DNA from: WYZ-LMO2 sp040514265
GTDB lineage: Archaea > Halobacteriota > Archaeoglobi > Archaeoglobales > Archaeoglobaceae
Reading direction: 5' to 3'
Length of the DNA: 42,334 bases
Assembly: GCA_040514265.1 (NCBI GenBank)
Contig: JBEVCD010000009.1
Span: 1-42,334, forward strand
The notes under the pieces: generated by a model
Databases searched by the model: none
Told to the model about the DNA's origin: nothing
What the model saw: only the letters and a program-made list of their open reading frames with translations
Translations under genes and position numbers: made by a program
In this document: piece by piece, positions 8,310 to 15,923 of the stretch
Layout of the letters: each line of letters begins with the position of its first letter
Position numbering within the stretch: the stretch's first letter is position 1

Positions 8310-10031
8310 TCAGTAGCTCCACTCCACTACTTGGACGTAGGGGACTTTCTCGAACACCCACTCGTCCTTCTCCGCGTCGTACCTGCTGCAGACGAAGCAC
8401 TTCCACTCCTCGTCGTTGAGGTCTGGGTAGTCCGTCCTGTAGTAGTATCCGGGCCATCTGGTTTCCTTCCTGAACAGCATGTGCCTTATGTGGGCTTCAG
8501 CCGTCCAGACTCTGTGGATCAGCTCCCAAGCCCTCATCAGCTCGTGGAGATCTCTGGCGGCGAGCTTCTCAAGGTCCTCCTTCAGGAACTGCAGCAGCTC
8601 AAGACCTCTCTGCAGCAGCTTCTCGTTGGTCTTGTACATCGTCGCAATTCCGGCAGCGTACTCATCCATGATCTTCTGGAGCCTTACGAGACCCTGCCAC
8701 GGCAGGATGTACTCCGGATTGACGTCGTCGCGCGTTGACAGGTTCTTGTACTGTTCGTACCTCTCCATCGGAGCGAAGCACTTCTTCTTGAGCTCAGCCA
8801 CGACGTTCTCGTCGATCTCTGGCTCGGGCTTCTGCTCGATGACGTACTTGACAGCAGCCTTTCCGGCGATCCTGCCCTCTGTGAACGAACCGCTGGAGAA
8901 CTTGTGCGGGTTCGCTCCCGCGTTGTCACCGACTGCGAAGAGTCCCTTGACCGTAGTCATCCTGTTGTACTTCAGCGGGAAGTACTTCGCGTACTCTTCG
9001 GGCATCAGGTCTTCGGGTCCGCAGACCCAGAAGCCAGCTTCACCGCTGTGCGATCCCATNNNNNNNNNNNNNNNNNNNNNNNNNNNNNNNNNNNNNNNNN
9101 NNNNNNNNNNNNNNNNNNNNNNNNNNNNNNNNNNNNNNNNNNNNNNNNNNNNNNNNNNNTCCTCGCCGTAGGCGTTCTTAGCCTTGCACTTGAAGAACAG
9201 GAACCAAGCTCCGACCGGTCCGTAACCGTCCTTGAACCTGAACGGGATGAAGCGGTGCTCGAACTGCGTCAGCATCGCTCCGGCTTTTATGCCCATGTAG
9301 TAGCCACTGCCCGTGTTGAATATCGCATACCATGTTCTGCCGGCAGCTTCGCCGACGCTCCTCGGTCTGAAGAGCAGTGTAGCACCGCCGGTAGCCAGTA
9401 TAACCGCCTTGGCTTTGAACACGTAGAACTTCGGCTGCCTTACACTGAAGCCGACGGCTCCGGCGATTCTGTTCGGGTCGTTCTTGTCCTTGAGGAGCTC
9501 GAAGACGAAAACTCTCTCGTAGATGTTCTCTTCTCCGAGAGCCATCTTCGCAGCTTCAGCTATTATCGGCTTGTAGCTCTCGCCGTGGATCATTATCTGC
9601 CACTGCCCTTCGCGGACGTACTTGCCGTCCGGCGTCTTCCAGATCGGGAGCCCCCACTTCTCGAAGAGGTGCACCGTGCCATCGACGTGCCTCGCGTAGT
9701 CGGCGACGAGGTCTTCTCTGGCGAGCCCCATCATGTCGAGAGTCACGTATCTGACGTAGTCCTCGATCGTGTTCTGCCTCTCGCTCCTTCCGCTGAGGTC
9801 GATGTAGGTGTTTATAGCCGACAGACCCTGCGCAACGGCGCCGCTCCTCTCGATGGCAGCCTTCTCGACGAGGACGACTCTCAACCCAGCGAGCTTCGCC
9901 CAGTAAGCCGCCTCGTACGCAGCGCCGCAACCCGAGAATCCACCGCCTATTATCAAGATGTCGGTCTCGACTACTTCCGTCGGCACCTCGTCGGCTTTAT
10001 ACGTCTCGATCTTCTTGGGCGTGTAAACCAT
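8310..10031 (-). CDS. aprA: Adenylylsulfate (APS) reductase alpha subunit, interrupted by an assembly gap
   Basis: AprA is the FAD subunit that reduces APS to sulfite and AMP, the second cytoplasmic step of dissimilatory sulfate reduction. The start gives MVYTPKKIETY and the FAD-binding motif ILIIGGGFSGCGAAYEAAYW near residue 27, then the conserved EKAAIERSGAVAQGLSAIN. After the N block come MGSHSGEAGFWVCGPEDLM and a second FAD segment, GLFAVGDNAGANPHKFSSGSF. The readable part is about 539 residues. The family is usually about 640, so roughly 100 residues are hidden in a gap that stands for only 33. The frame agrees on both sides, so there is no sign of a broken gene. It lies 13 bases after aprB. 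Confidence 0.97.
   Translation of the reverse strand: MVYTPKKIETYKADEVPTEVVETDILIIGGGFSGCGAAYEAAYWAKLAGLRVVLVEKAAIERSGAVAQGLSAINTYIDLSGRSERQNTIEDYVRYVTLDMMGLAREDLVADYARHVDGTVHLFEKWGLPIWKTPDGKYVREGQWQIMIHGESYKPIIAEAAKMALGEENIYERVFVFELLKDKNDPNRIAGAVGFSVRQPKFYVFKAKAVILATGGATLLFRPRSVGEAAGRTWYAIFNTGSGYYMGIKAGAMLTQFEHRFIPFRFKDGYGPVGAWFLFFKCKAKNAYGEXXXXXXXXXXXXXXXXXXXXXXXXXXXXXXXXXXMGSHSGEAGFWVCGPEDLMPEEYAKYFPLKYNRMTTVKGLFAVGDNAGANPHKFSSGSFTEGRIAGKAAVKYVIEQKPEPEIDENVVAELKKKCFAPMERYEQYKNLSTRDDVNPEYILPWQGLVRLQKIMDEYAAGIATMYKTNEKLLQRGLELLQFLKEDLEKLAARDLHELMRAWELIHRVWTAEAHIRHMLFRKETRWPGYYYRTDYPDLNDEEWKCFVCSRYDAEKDEWVFEKVPYVQVVEWSY
9060..9159. other. Assembly gap of exactly 100 N inside aprA
   Basis: One hundred consecutive N occur between codons for NAYGE and MGSHSGEAG in aprA. 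A round 100 is the usual placeholder for a gap of unknown length. The missing protein segment, judged from the family's normal length, would need about 300 bases, so coordinates to the right are probably about 200 bases short of the true distance. Confidence 0.98.
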
Positions 10032-10044
10032 CCCAAACCACCCC

Positions 10045-10497
10045 CTACTTCTTCAACTTGATCTGCGGCAGGTCGTCAAGCCCGAGTATCTGCGGCTCGC
10101 CAGCCAGCAGCTGCGTCTTGAGAGCTTCCTCGGTCGGCTCGGGGAACCCCTCGTACGGATTTATCGATCCCCAGGGCGTCGTCCTGATCGGGAACTTGAA
10201 GCGCAGCACCTTGCCGTTCCTGTACTTGACGGTCCACATTATGTCGCTCGTTCCGCGCATCGGCACGCAGGCTCCGCCGAGCGGGGAGTAGTCGACGTAG
10301 CCTCTAACGTCTATCGCACCCTGCGGGCACATCTTCACGCAACTGTAGCACTCCCAGCACATGTCGGGCTCTCTGTTGTAGGCTTTCATCTGCTCCTTGT
10401 CCAGCACCATCAGGTCGTTCGGGCAGATGTATTCGCAAGCCGTTCTCTCTAGCGCCTTACACCCATCACACTTCTCCGGATTTACATACGACGGCAT
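10045..10497 (-). CDS. aprB: APS reductase beta subunit (two [4Fe-4S] clusters)
   Basis: AprB passes electrons from the membrane side (in other organisms the Qmo complex) to the FAD in AprA. The 150-residue protein has eight cluster-binding cysteines: C10, C13, C21 and C25, then C47, C50, C53 and C57 (CWECYSCVKMCPQG). The wider first spacing is typical of AprB and sets it apart from ordinary ferredoxins. The C-terminal ~50 residues form the tail known to wrap around AprA. GGAGGTGGT lies just upstream of the ATG on the minus strand. It sits between the small unknown gene and aprA in the same operon. No qmo genes are in the window. Confidence 0.97.
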   Translation of the reverse strand: MPSYVNPEKCDGCKALERTACEYICPNDLMVLDKEQMKAYNREPDMCWECYSCVKMCPQGAIDVRGYVDYSPLGGACVPMRGTSDIMWTVKYRNGKVLRFKFPIRTTPWGSINPYEGFPEPTEEALKTQLLAGEPQILGLDDLPQIKLKK

Positions 10498-10528
10498 TCG
10501 ACCACCACCTCCTCAAATATAATAAACA

Positions 10529-10894
10529 TCAAACACCCTCCACCTCAATGTCCGGCGGAGGCAGGTATTCGTCCTCCTTCTTCGCCATCTCCTGAATTTC
10601 GGGCAGCCTCGCGAGCACGGCGTCGATGACGTCCGTCGACTTAGCCTTCGCGATCTCCTCGAACAGCACTCTCCTGAACGCTACGGGCACGTCTTCTACG
10701 AACCCCCTTGAGTCTATCCTAGCCTTTTCGAAAGCTTTCAGGATCTCCCGCGACTTCTCCTCCGGCACTTCTACGATTATCGCCTTGAGCTGCCCGCCGA
10801 ACATCTCGGTTACCTTCTCCTCAACGGGCGTGCCCCTGATCTGTTCGAGCCTTTTATCGTCGAGGTAAACGGCTATGTAGTGAGGCACCTTCAT
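10529..10894 (-). CDS. Conserved small protein of the Archaeoglobus sat-apr operon, function unknown
   Basis: I recognise this gene by position and size as the unknown reading frame that lies between sat and aprB in Archaeoglobus fulgidus, but not its function. It encodes 121 residues starting MKVPHYIAVYLDD. The start overlaps the sat stop in a TGATG junction, so it is probably translated by coupling to sat. The protein is rich in charged residues, has no cysteine, no membrane segment and no signal peptide, and ends in an acidic, proline-rich tail (EYLPPPDIEVEG). A lack of cysteines argues against an iron-sulfur or thiol redox role. An accessory or assembly factor for Sat or AprBA is possible but unproven. 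Confidence 0.9.
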   Translation of the reverse strand: MKVPHYIAVYLDDKRLEQIRGTPVEEKVTEMFGGQLKAIIVEVPEEKSREILKAFEKARIDSRGFVEDVPVAFRRVLFEEIAKAKSTDVIDAVLARLPEIQEMAKKEDEYLPPPDIEVEGV

Positions 10895-12267
10895 CACCCC
10901 CTCGGAATCTCCATCGGTGGAACATCGACTTCGAGCTCGCGGTTCTTCACTTCGAGGTACTTGTTGTTCACGAACGGGTAGTTGAACTTCTTCCACCACT
11001 TCACGATGACCTTGTATACCTCGGGTCTGAAGATCACCCGTGGCGGGAAGATTCCTTCAGCTACCAGCCCCCTGATGAAGCTTCCGCTGAACTTCTGCCT
11101 CTCCTTCAGGTGTCCGCAGCTCTCGCTGTAGGCGATCTCGTTGCAGACGGGGCAGTACCAGAACTCCGCCATGTTCTGCGGGAGTATCTTCAGCCCGTAA
11201 TCGACCTCGTTCGGTGGAGCGTCGAAGCCGAAACTCGGTATGCCCTTCGTCCAGAGTATCTGCGTCGCGTAAGCGTCGTAGTATTCACCAACTGCGGCGT
11301 GGTCTCTGCCGAACATGTGGTGTGTGCAGCCCAGATTCTGCCTTATTATTCCGTGGAGCAGCGACTCTATCGGGTTGCCGTAGCGCATGTCCCACAGCGT
11401 GAGGGTAACCATGTGCCTCTCGGGCTTTATGTAGCCGTACTTGTTGACAGCCTCGTGCCCTTCGAGTATCGCCTCATCCGGGTAGTCGCCCCTCCTCTTC
11501 GCTCCGATTATCGCGTTCACGAGTATTCCGTGGCAGGGTTCTACGTCGCCAGCGTAAGCAGCGCACTTCATGAGCATCTCGTGACCCACGTGGGGCACGT
11601 TCCTCGTCTGGTGAGCTATTACCGTTCTCCACTTCTTCACATTCTTTATCACAGCCCTGCACTCAGCCGGCGGGAACCAGAAGCGGTCGTAGGGAGGCTT
11701 GAAGACGGGCTCGTTTATTATCGTCCACTTACCCGCTATGACGTTCGGGTGCATGCAGCGGTAGATCAGCCATCCGGGATGCTTCTCGTCGAAGGGTTGC
11801 CTTACGACTTCCGGGTTCTTCTCAGGTGTTCCGAACGTGCGCGTGGCGACATCTTTCGGGTCGATCTTGTAGATCTCCTCGACGTCCATTACTGCGAAGG
11901 GCTGACCCTTGAGTTTGAGCAGGAGTCTGTCTCCCTCCTTGATGTCGAGAGCTTTCAAGTCCTCGTCGCTGATGTCGAAGAGGATCGGATACGGGAATAT
12001 CCACTCACTGAGCAGTCTCCTCTCCTTAAGAACCCTTTCGAGCTCCTCACTGACCATCGATCCCTCTACCGGGCTGAAAAATCCGTAGCAGACGGACATT
12101 ATTTCCCTGTACACGTGCCTGATCGGAACACCCTTCGGATCGGTGGTGGGCTTCAACTCGTATTCCACTGCACCGGCAGCCATCTTTTCCGCTAGATCTC
12201 TCTTCTTCACAACTCTGTAGACGAGTTCTCCGCCGTGTGGCGGAGGCATCTTCAGCAGCGGCATCAT
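10894..12267 (-). CDS. sat: ATP sulfurylase (sulfate adenylyltransferase)
   Basis: Sat makes APS and pyrophosphate from sulfate and ATP, the activating step of sulfate respiration. The 457-residue protein has the nucleotide-binding motif QTRNVPHVGHE at residues 220-230 (the QxRNP-HxxH pattern, with V replacing one position) and GRDHAAVGE at 320-328. A zinc-type set C372, C375, C384, H386 matches bacterial and archaeal dissimilatory enzymes. ATG at 12267 follows GGAGGGGTTG; a TTG one codon upstream is also in frame. It is the first gene of the operon, downstream of a strong TATA element. The length is as expected for Archaeoglobus. Confidence 0.97.
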   Translation of the reverse strand: MMPLLKMPPPHGGELVYRVVKKRDLAEKMAAGAVEYELKPTTDPKGVPIRHVYREIMSVCYGFFSPVEGSMVSEELERVLKERRLLSEWIFPYPILFDISDEDLKALDIKEGDRLLLKLKGQPFAVMDVEEIYKIDPKDVATRTFGTPEKNPEVVRQPFDEKHPGWLIYRCMHPNVIAGKWTIINEPVFKPPYDRFWFPPAECRAVIKNVKKWRTVIAHQTRNVPHVGHEMLMKCAAYAGDVEPCHGILVNAIIGAKRRGDYPDEAILEGHEAVNKYGYIKPERHMVTLTLWDMRYGNPIESLLHGIIRQNLGCTHHMFGRDHAAVGEYYDAYATQILWTKGIPSFGFDAPPNEVDYGLKILPQNMAEFWYCPVCNEIAYSESCGHLKERQKFSGSFIRGLVAEGIFPPRVIFRPEVYKVIVKWWKKFNYPFVNNKYLEVKNRELEVDVPPMEIPRG

Positions 12268-12302
12268 CAACCCCTCCAGAGCTCAGCTTTTCTTTTTCTA
12301 CT

Positions 12303-12322
12303 CTTATATAAGTGTTTCGAAA
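12303..12322 (-). promoter_or_regulatory. TATA/BRE promoter of the sat-aprBA operon
   Basis: On the minus strand CTTATATAAG (12303-12312) is a perfect TATA-type palindrome, preceded by TTTCGAAACA, whose purine-rich CGAAA part suits a BRE. Transcription would begin about 25 bases downstream, near 12283, leaving a short leader that includes the GGAGG site of sat. Assigned from sequence only. Confidence 0.75.
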
Positions 12323-12325
12323 TTT

Positions 12326-12346
12326 TTTTACACGATTATTGTAAAA
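12326..12346. promoter_or_regulatory. Inverted repeat upstream of the sat promoter
   Basis: TTTTAC (12326-12331) and GTAAAA (12341-12346) form an inverted repeat with a nine-base spacer, just upstream of the BRE/TATA of sat. This is a plausible site for a dimeric regulator, but no regulator is known to me. It could also help end dph6 transcription, which runs in the same direction. Confidence 0.35.
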
Positions 12347-12391
12347 GGTGCTCGGGAAAATCGGAGCCGGGCATCCATCAAGCCGCAGCGA

Positions 12392-12403
12392 ACTTTCGAA
12401 AGT
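12392..12403. repeat. Perfect 12-base palindrome with repeated TTTCGAAA core
   Basis: ACTTTCGAAAGT is fully palindromic. Its core TTTCGAAA also occurs at 12315-12322 (beside the sat TATA box) and 12415-12422 (at the end of dph6), giving three copies in 108 bases. The last two are 21 bases apart, about two helical turns. This may be an operator or chance in AT-rich DNA. Confidence 0.4.
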
Positions 12404-12408
12404 AATTT

Positions 12409-13074
12409 CTAATTTTTCGAAACGAATTTGTAGCTTCTGACGACCGCGTAGCCTCTAAACCCCTCCCGGATAATATCGTATTTAAGAATTTTTATTTTTT
12501 TGTTGTAGAGCGGAGCGTCGAGGACGAGAGTCTCGTACTCTCCGCCTTCACCGACCGGATTTACTCCTCTCGCCTCGCAGACTTCGAGGAGTTCTTCGAC
12601 GAGTTCTTCGTCGATTTTCCTCGCGAGAAATCTCTCGACACCCTCGGCTGCCACCCCAACGATTAAAACCTCGAACTTCCTCGAAACTTCTCTAAGTATT
12701 TTCACCGGGTCCTCTCCCCAGAGCGGAGCGATCAGCTCGAAGCCTAACCTATCACACACCTTTTCGATCCTCTCCTTCTGATACCTCGAAGCGACGGCTC
12801 CTATGCAGAGCGCGTCGACTTCGAGTCCTTCGAGGGCTGAAGCGAACTCCTCGACTTCTTTCTCCTTCTCACCGGAGACGGGAACCTTAACAACACTTTT
12901 CCCCAAACACTCCGCAATCGCGTCGACCATGTGGAGGTTCACGGTGTGGAACATCCAGGAGTCGTCCCTCTCAGGAACCGCTGTGACCACACAGGCTACG
13001 TCGTGTTTCTCTGCAACTCTGTGGAGTGCGAGCATCGAGTCCTTTCCTCCGGACACGAGCGCGGCAACCCTCAT
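12409..13074 (-). CDS. dph6: Diphthine--ammonia ligase Dph6 (ATP-PPase, DUF71 family)
   Basis: Dph6 completes diphthamide on the conserved histidine of EF-2 by ATP-dependent amidation of diphthine. The 221-residue protein has the PP-loop SGGKDS at residues 8-13, then the family's GAVASRYQKERIE segment, and lies in the expected size range for archaeal single-domain forms. Its ATG overlaps the stop of the alanine dehydrogenase gene (ATGA), so the two are probably one transcript, although no functional link is obvious. The substrate protein, EF-2, is encoded at 36349-38544 and keeps the target motif. The family name is solid; exact activity is inferred from the family. Confidence 0.88.
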   Translation of the reverse strand: MRVAALVSGGKDSMLALHRVAEKHDVACVVTAVPERDDSWMFHTVNLHMVDAIAECLGKSVVKVPVSGEKEKEVEEFASALEGLEVDALCIGAVASRYQKERIEKVCDRLGFELIAPLWGEDPVKILREVSRKFEVLIVGVAAEGVERFLARKIDEELVEELLEVCEARGVNPVGEGGEYETLVLDAPLYNKKIKILKYDIIREGFRGYAVVRSYKFVSKN

Positions 13075-14039
13075 CCGAAAAACCTCAGCTTTAAAACGTT
13101 CAGCTTTGAAGCTCTCTCGTAAACCCTCGCCGCCACCGCGATATCTTGAATAGCCAAGCCCGTCGAGTCGAATACCGTTATCTCCTTTTCACTCTCCCTG
13201 CCCGGCTTCATTCCCGTCACGACCTCGCCGAGGGATGCGTGGATTCTGCTGCGATCTATCAGACCCTTCGAAACCGCGACGTTTATCTCGCCGCTGTGTA
13301 GTGCCTGTTCGTAATCGTCGACGACTATCTTAGCTCTGAGCAGAATTTTTTCGTCGAGCTCCTGTTTTCCCGGTGCGTCGGCACCTATTGCGTTTATGTG
13401 CGTCCCCTCCGACACCCACTCGTCCCTCACCACCGGTCTCTTTGAAGGCGTACTCGTTACGATTATGTCGGCTTTGCAAGCCGCCTCGGCGTCGCAGCTT
13501 TCGAAGTCGACGCCCAGACTTTCGCAATACTCCGAAAAACTTTCCAAAGCTTTTCGGCTCACGTCGTAGCCCTTGACTCTCTCCACGTCGAAGATCTTCG
13601 AAATCGCCCAGAGCTGAAACCTAGCCTGCGTCCCGCAACCGATGAAACCCACGATCTTCGAATCGCGCCTCGCAAGGTACTTAGCAGCCACACCTCCGGC
13701 TGCACCGGTGCGGAGAGAGGTTATGTAGGTACCATCCATCACCGCCAGCGGAAAACCGTTCTTGGGATCGTTGAGTATCAGCAGAGCCATCACGGTAGGC
13801 AAGCCGATCGCCGGGTTGTTCGGATGCGAGTTTACCCACTTTAAGCCCGCGTAATTACCAACTCTGGCTGGCATGGCTCTGAGATCTCCGTTTTCGAGTT
13901 GCAGGTACACCTTCGGAGGCATGGTGGCCTCGCCTCTGGTGTAAGCTGCGAGGGCTTTCTCGACGACTTCGATCGCCTCTTCCATGCTCACAAGTTCTCT
14001 GACCTCAGCTTCGGTCAGCACCATGGTTTCCATTTCCAT
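13071..14039 (-). CDS. ala: Alanine dehydrogenase, ornithine cyclodeaminase/mu-crystallin type
   Basis: This 322-residue NAD-dependent enzyme closely resembles the archaeal alanine dehydrogenase characterised from A. fulgidus, which interconverts alanine with pyruvate and ammonia. Visible features are MPPKVYLQ and LRAMPARVGNYAGLKWVNSHP in the substrate region, the Rossmann motif VGFIGCGTQARFQL and the late GTHINAIGADAPGKQELD segment. The ATG at 14039 is chosen because AGGAGG lies seven bases upstream. An open frame extends to 14246, but that extension is low-complexity antisense of the next gene. In A. fulgidus the equivalent gene also lies close to sat. Other members of this superfamily act on ornithine or related amino acids, so substrate is less sure than family. 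Confidence 0.9.
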   Translation of the reverse strand: MEMETMVLTEAEVRELVSMEEAIEVVEKALAAYTRGEATMPPKVYLQLENGDLRAMPARVGNYAGLKWVNSHPNNPAIGLPTVMALLILNDPKNGFPLAVMDGTYITSLRTGAAGGVAAKYLARRDSKIVGFIGCGTQARFQLWAISKIFDVERVKGYDVSRKALESFSEYCESLGVDFESCDAEAACKADIIVTSTPSKRPVVRDEWVSEGTHINAIGADAPGKQELDEKILLRAKIVVDDYEQALHSGEINVAVSKGLIDRSRIHASLGEVVTGMKPGRESEKEITVFDSTGLAIQDIAVAARVYERASKLNVLKLRFFG

Positions 14040-14060
14040 GAAGATCCTCCTGTTTTCCGG

Positions 14061-14085
14061 ATAAAACCTTTCGCAACCTTTATCT
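14061..14085. promoter_or_regulatory. Divergent promoter region between ala and the Trm112-like gene
   Basis: Only 67 bases separate the two starts. On the plus strand CCTTTATCTT (14077-14086) lies about 25 bases before the ATG at 14107, which suggests a leaderless message. On the minus strand GGTTTTAT (14061-14068) with CGAAA upstream, or AGATAAAGG (14077-14085), could serve ala; the second leaves room for its AGGAGG site in the leader. Confidence 0.5.
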
Positions 14086-14106
14086 TCTTTCCGACATCCG
14101 GCAGAT

Positions 14107-14316
14107 ATGAGAAGGAGGCTCCTCGAAATAATATGCTGTCCAGCCTGCAAAGGCGAGTTCGACTTGGAAGTCGAGGAAGTTGAGAAGGAAGTGGACGACG
14201 AGGGTAGAGAGGAGGAAGTCATCGTTTCTGGCAAGCTTGTATGCAAAAAATGCGGGAGAGTCTACCCGGTAAAAGACAAGATACCGCACCTTCTCCTAGA
14301 GGAGGAGCTGAAATGA
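14107..14316 (+). CDS. Trm112-like small zinc protein
   Basis: This 69-residue protein begins RRLLEIICCPACKGEF and contains a second pair VCKKCGRVYPV. C11, C14, C46 and C49 would hold one zinc ion. The pattern LLEIxCCPxCKG...L.C..CGR.YPV matches the Trm112/UPF0434 group, whose eukaryotic and archaeal members bind and activate several methyltransferases for tRNA, rRNA and release factor. A charged insert (EVEKEVDDEGREEE) sits between the two knuckles. Its end overlaps pyrG in ATGA, so it is the first gene of the pyrG-guaAb operon. Which methyltransferase it activates cannot be told here. Confidence 0.85.
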   Translation: MRRRLLEIICCPACKGEFDLEVEEVEKEVDDEGREEEVIVSGKLVCKKCGRVYPVKDKIPHLLLEEELK

Positions 14317-15923
14317 AGTACGTAGTCGTTACCGGCGGCGTGATGAGCGGACTCGGCAAGGGAATTACGGCGGCTTCTATAGGCAGAATACTCGTGGACA
14401 TGGGTTACAAGGTCGTGCCGATAAAGATCGACCCCTACATCAACATCGACGCCGGAACGATGAATCCCTTCCAGCACGGGGAGGTTTACGTCCTCAAGGA
14501 CGGAACCGAGGTCGATCTGGACCTCGGACACTACGAGCGCTTCATCGGCGTCGAACTCTGCGGCGAGCACAACATAACGACCGGCAAGATATACAGAAAC
14601 GTAATCGAGAAGGAGAGGGCTGGTGAATATCTCGGACAGACCGTGCAGATAATTCCCCACGTCACGGACGAGATAAAAGCCTGGATAAGGAGGGTAGCAG
14701 AGAAGAGCGGCGCGGAGATATGCCTCGTGGAGGTAGGCGGAACGGTCGGAGACATAGAGAGCATGCCGTTCCTAGAAGCGATAAGGCAGATGAGAAACGA
14801 AGAGAAGCCGGAGAACTTCGTCCTCGTCCACGTTACGCTAATTCCGCTCGACTCCGGAGGGGAGCAGAAGACCAAACCAACGCAGCACAGCGTTAAAGAG
14901 CTGCGGGAGCTCGGATTGCAGCCGGATGTGATAGTCGGGAGGTGCAGGGAGAGGTTGAAGGAGTCGACGAAGAGAAAAATAGCCCTATTCTGCGACGTTC
15001 AGATGGAGGCTGTGATAAGCAACGAGGACGTCGAGGACATATACGAAGTTCCGCTGATCTTCAAGAGGGAGGGGCTCGATGAGTATCTTCGAAAAAAGCT
15101 CAGGCTCGAAAAGAAGAAGGACGGTAGGGAGTGGGAAGAGCTCGTCGCGAGAATAAAGAACGTCAGCGAGGAGGTCTCGATAGCGATAGTTGGCAAATAC
15201 GTGGAGGTCAGAGATGCCTATATAAGCATAAGGGAAGCGCTGAAGCACGCGGGCGTGGCTGTGGGTTGCAAGGTGAGATACGTCTGGGTCGACAGCGAGG
15301 AGCTTGAGAGTTTCGAGAGCTGCGAATTCGACGTCGACGGAGTTCTCGTTCCCGGCGGATTCGGGAGGAGGGGTGCGGAGGGTAAGATAAGGGCTATAGA
15401 GTACGCCAGAGAAAACAACGTGCCTTTTCTCGGGATATGTTTCGGCTTTCAGCTTGCCGTCGTCGAGTTCGCGAGGAACGTCGTAGGTTTGAAGGACGCG
15501 AACAGCAGCGAGATCGCGGAAACGCAGCACCCGGTAATAGACCTGCTCCCGGAGCAGAAGGACGTGAAGCAGCTCGGCGGAACCATGAGGCTCGGCGAGG
15601 AGGAGGTAATCGTCAAGCCGGGAACGCTCGCACACGCACTCTACGGTGCGGAAAAAATTTATGAGAGGCACAGACATCGCTACGAGGTGAACCCCGAATA
15701 CGTTCCGCTGCTCGAAGAGGGGGGTCTGGTGTTCAGCGGATACTCCGTATCAAAGTTCGGAACACTGAGAATGGAGATAGCCGAACTTCCGAACCACCGA
15801 TTCTTCTTCGCAACGCAGTTCCATCCGGAGTTTAAGTCGCGACCGCTTTCGCCTTCTCCGCCCTTCGTAGGTTTCGTAAGAGCGGCGCTGGAATACAGGA
15901 GGGAGCGGGATGGTCAACGTTGA
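14313..15923 (+). CDS. pyrG: CTP synthase
   Basis: PyrG makes CTP from UTP, ATP and glutamine. The 536-residue enzyme has an N-terminal synthetase domain opening MKYVVVTGGVMSGLGKG, a P-loop-like nucleotide site, and continuing IDPYINIDAGTMNPFQHGEV. The C-terminal class I glutamine amidotransferase domain has nucleophile C376 in LGICFGFQLA and the His-Glu pair in FHPEF. The ATG at 14313, inside the preceding stop and after GAGGAGGAG, gives the canonical N-terminus; an open frame extends further left but lacks family residues. The 3' end overlaps guaAb by 14 bases. Confidence 0.97.
   Translation: MKYVVVTGGVMSGLGKGITAASIGRILVDMGYKVVPIKIDPYINIDAGTMNPFQHGEVYVLKDGTEVDLDLGHYERFIGVELCGEHNITTGKIYRNVIEKERAGEYLGQTVQIIPHVTDEIKAWIRRVAEKSGAEICLVEVGGTVGDIESMPFLEAIRQMRNEEKPENFVLVHVTLIPLDSGGEQKTKPTQHSVKELRELGLQPDVIVGRCRERLKESTKRKIALFCDVQMEAVISNEDVEDIYEVPLIFKREGLDEYLRKKLRLEKKKDGREWEELVARIKNVSEEVSIAIVGKYVEVRDAYISIREALKHAGVAVGCKVRYVWVDSEELESFESCEFDVDGVLVPGGFGRRGAEGKIRAIEYARENNVPFLGICFGFQLAVVEFARNVVGLKDANSSEIAETQHPVIDLLPEQKDVKQLGGTMRLGEEEVIVKPGTLAHALYGAEKIYERHRHRYEVNPEYVPLLEEGGLVFSGYSVSKFGTLRMEIAELPNHRFFFATQFHPEFKSRPLSPSPPFVGFVRAALEYRRERDGQR

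Noticed and set aside
8904..10061. 385-codon plus-strand frame running through the N block opposite aprA
   Set aside because: It depends on the N run being read through and mirrors the aprA codons; not a gene.
11110..12195. Long plus-strand open frame opposite sat (361 codons)
   Set aside because: It lies entirely antisense to a well-conserved enzyme, shows no recognisable domain and has the composition of a GC-rich shadow frame.
14040..14246. Extended N-terminus of alanine dehydrogenase to 14246
   Set aside because: The extra residues are low-complexity Ser/Leu stretch antisense to the Trm112-like gene; the AGGAGG-preceded ATG at 14039 gives the family length.
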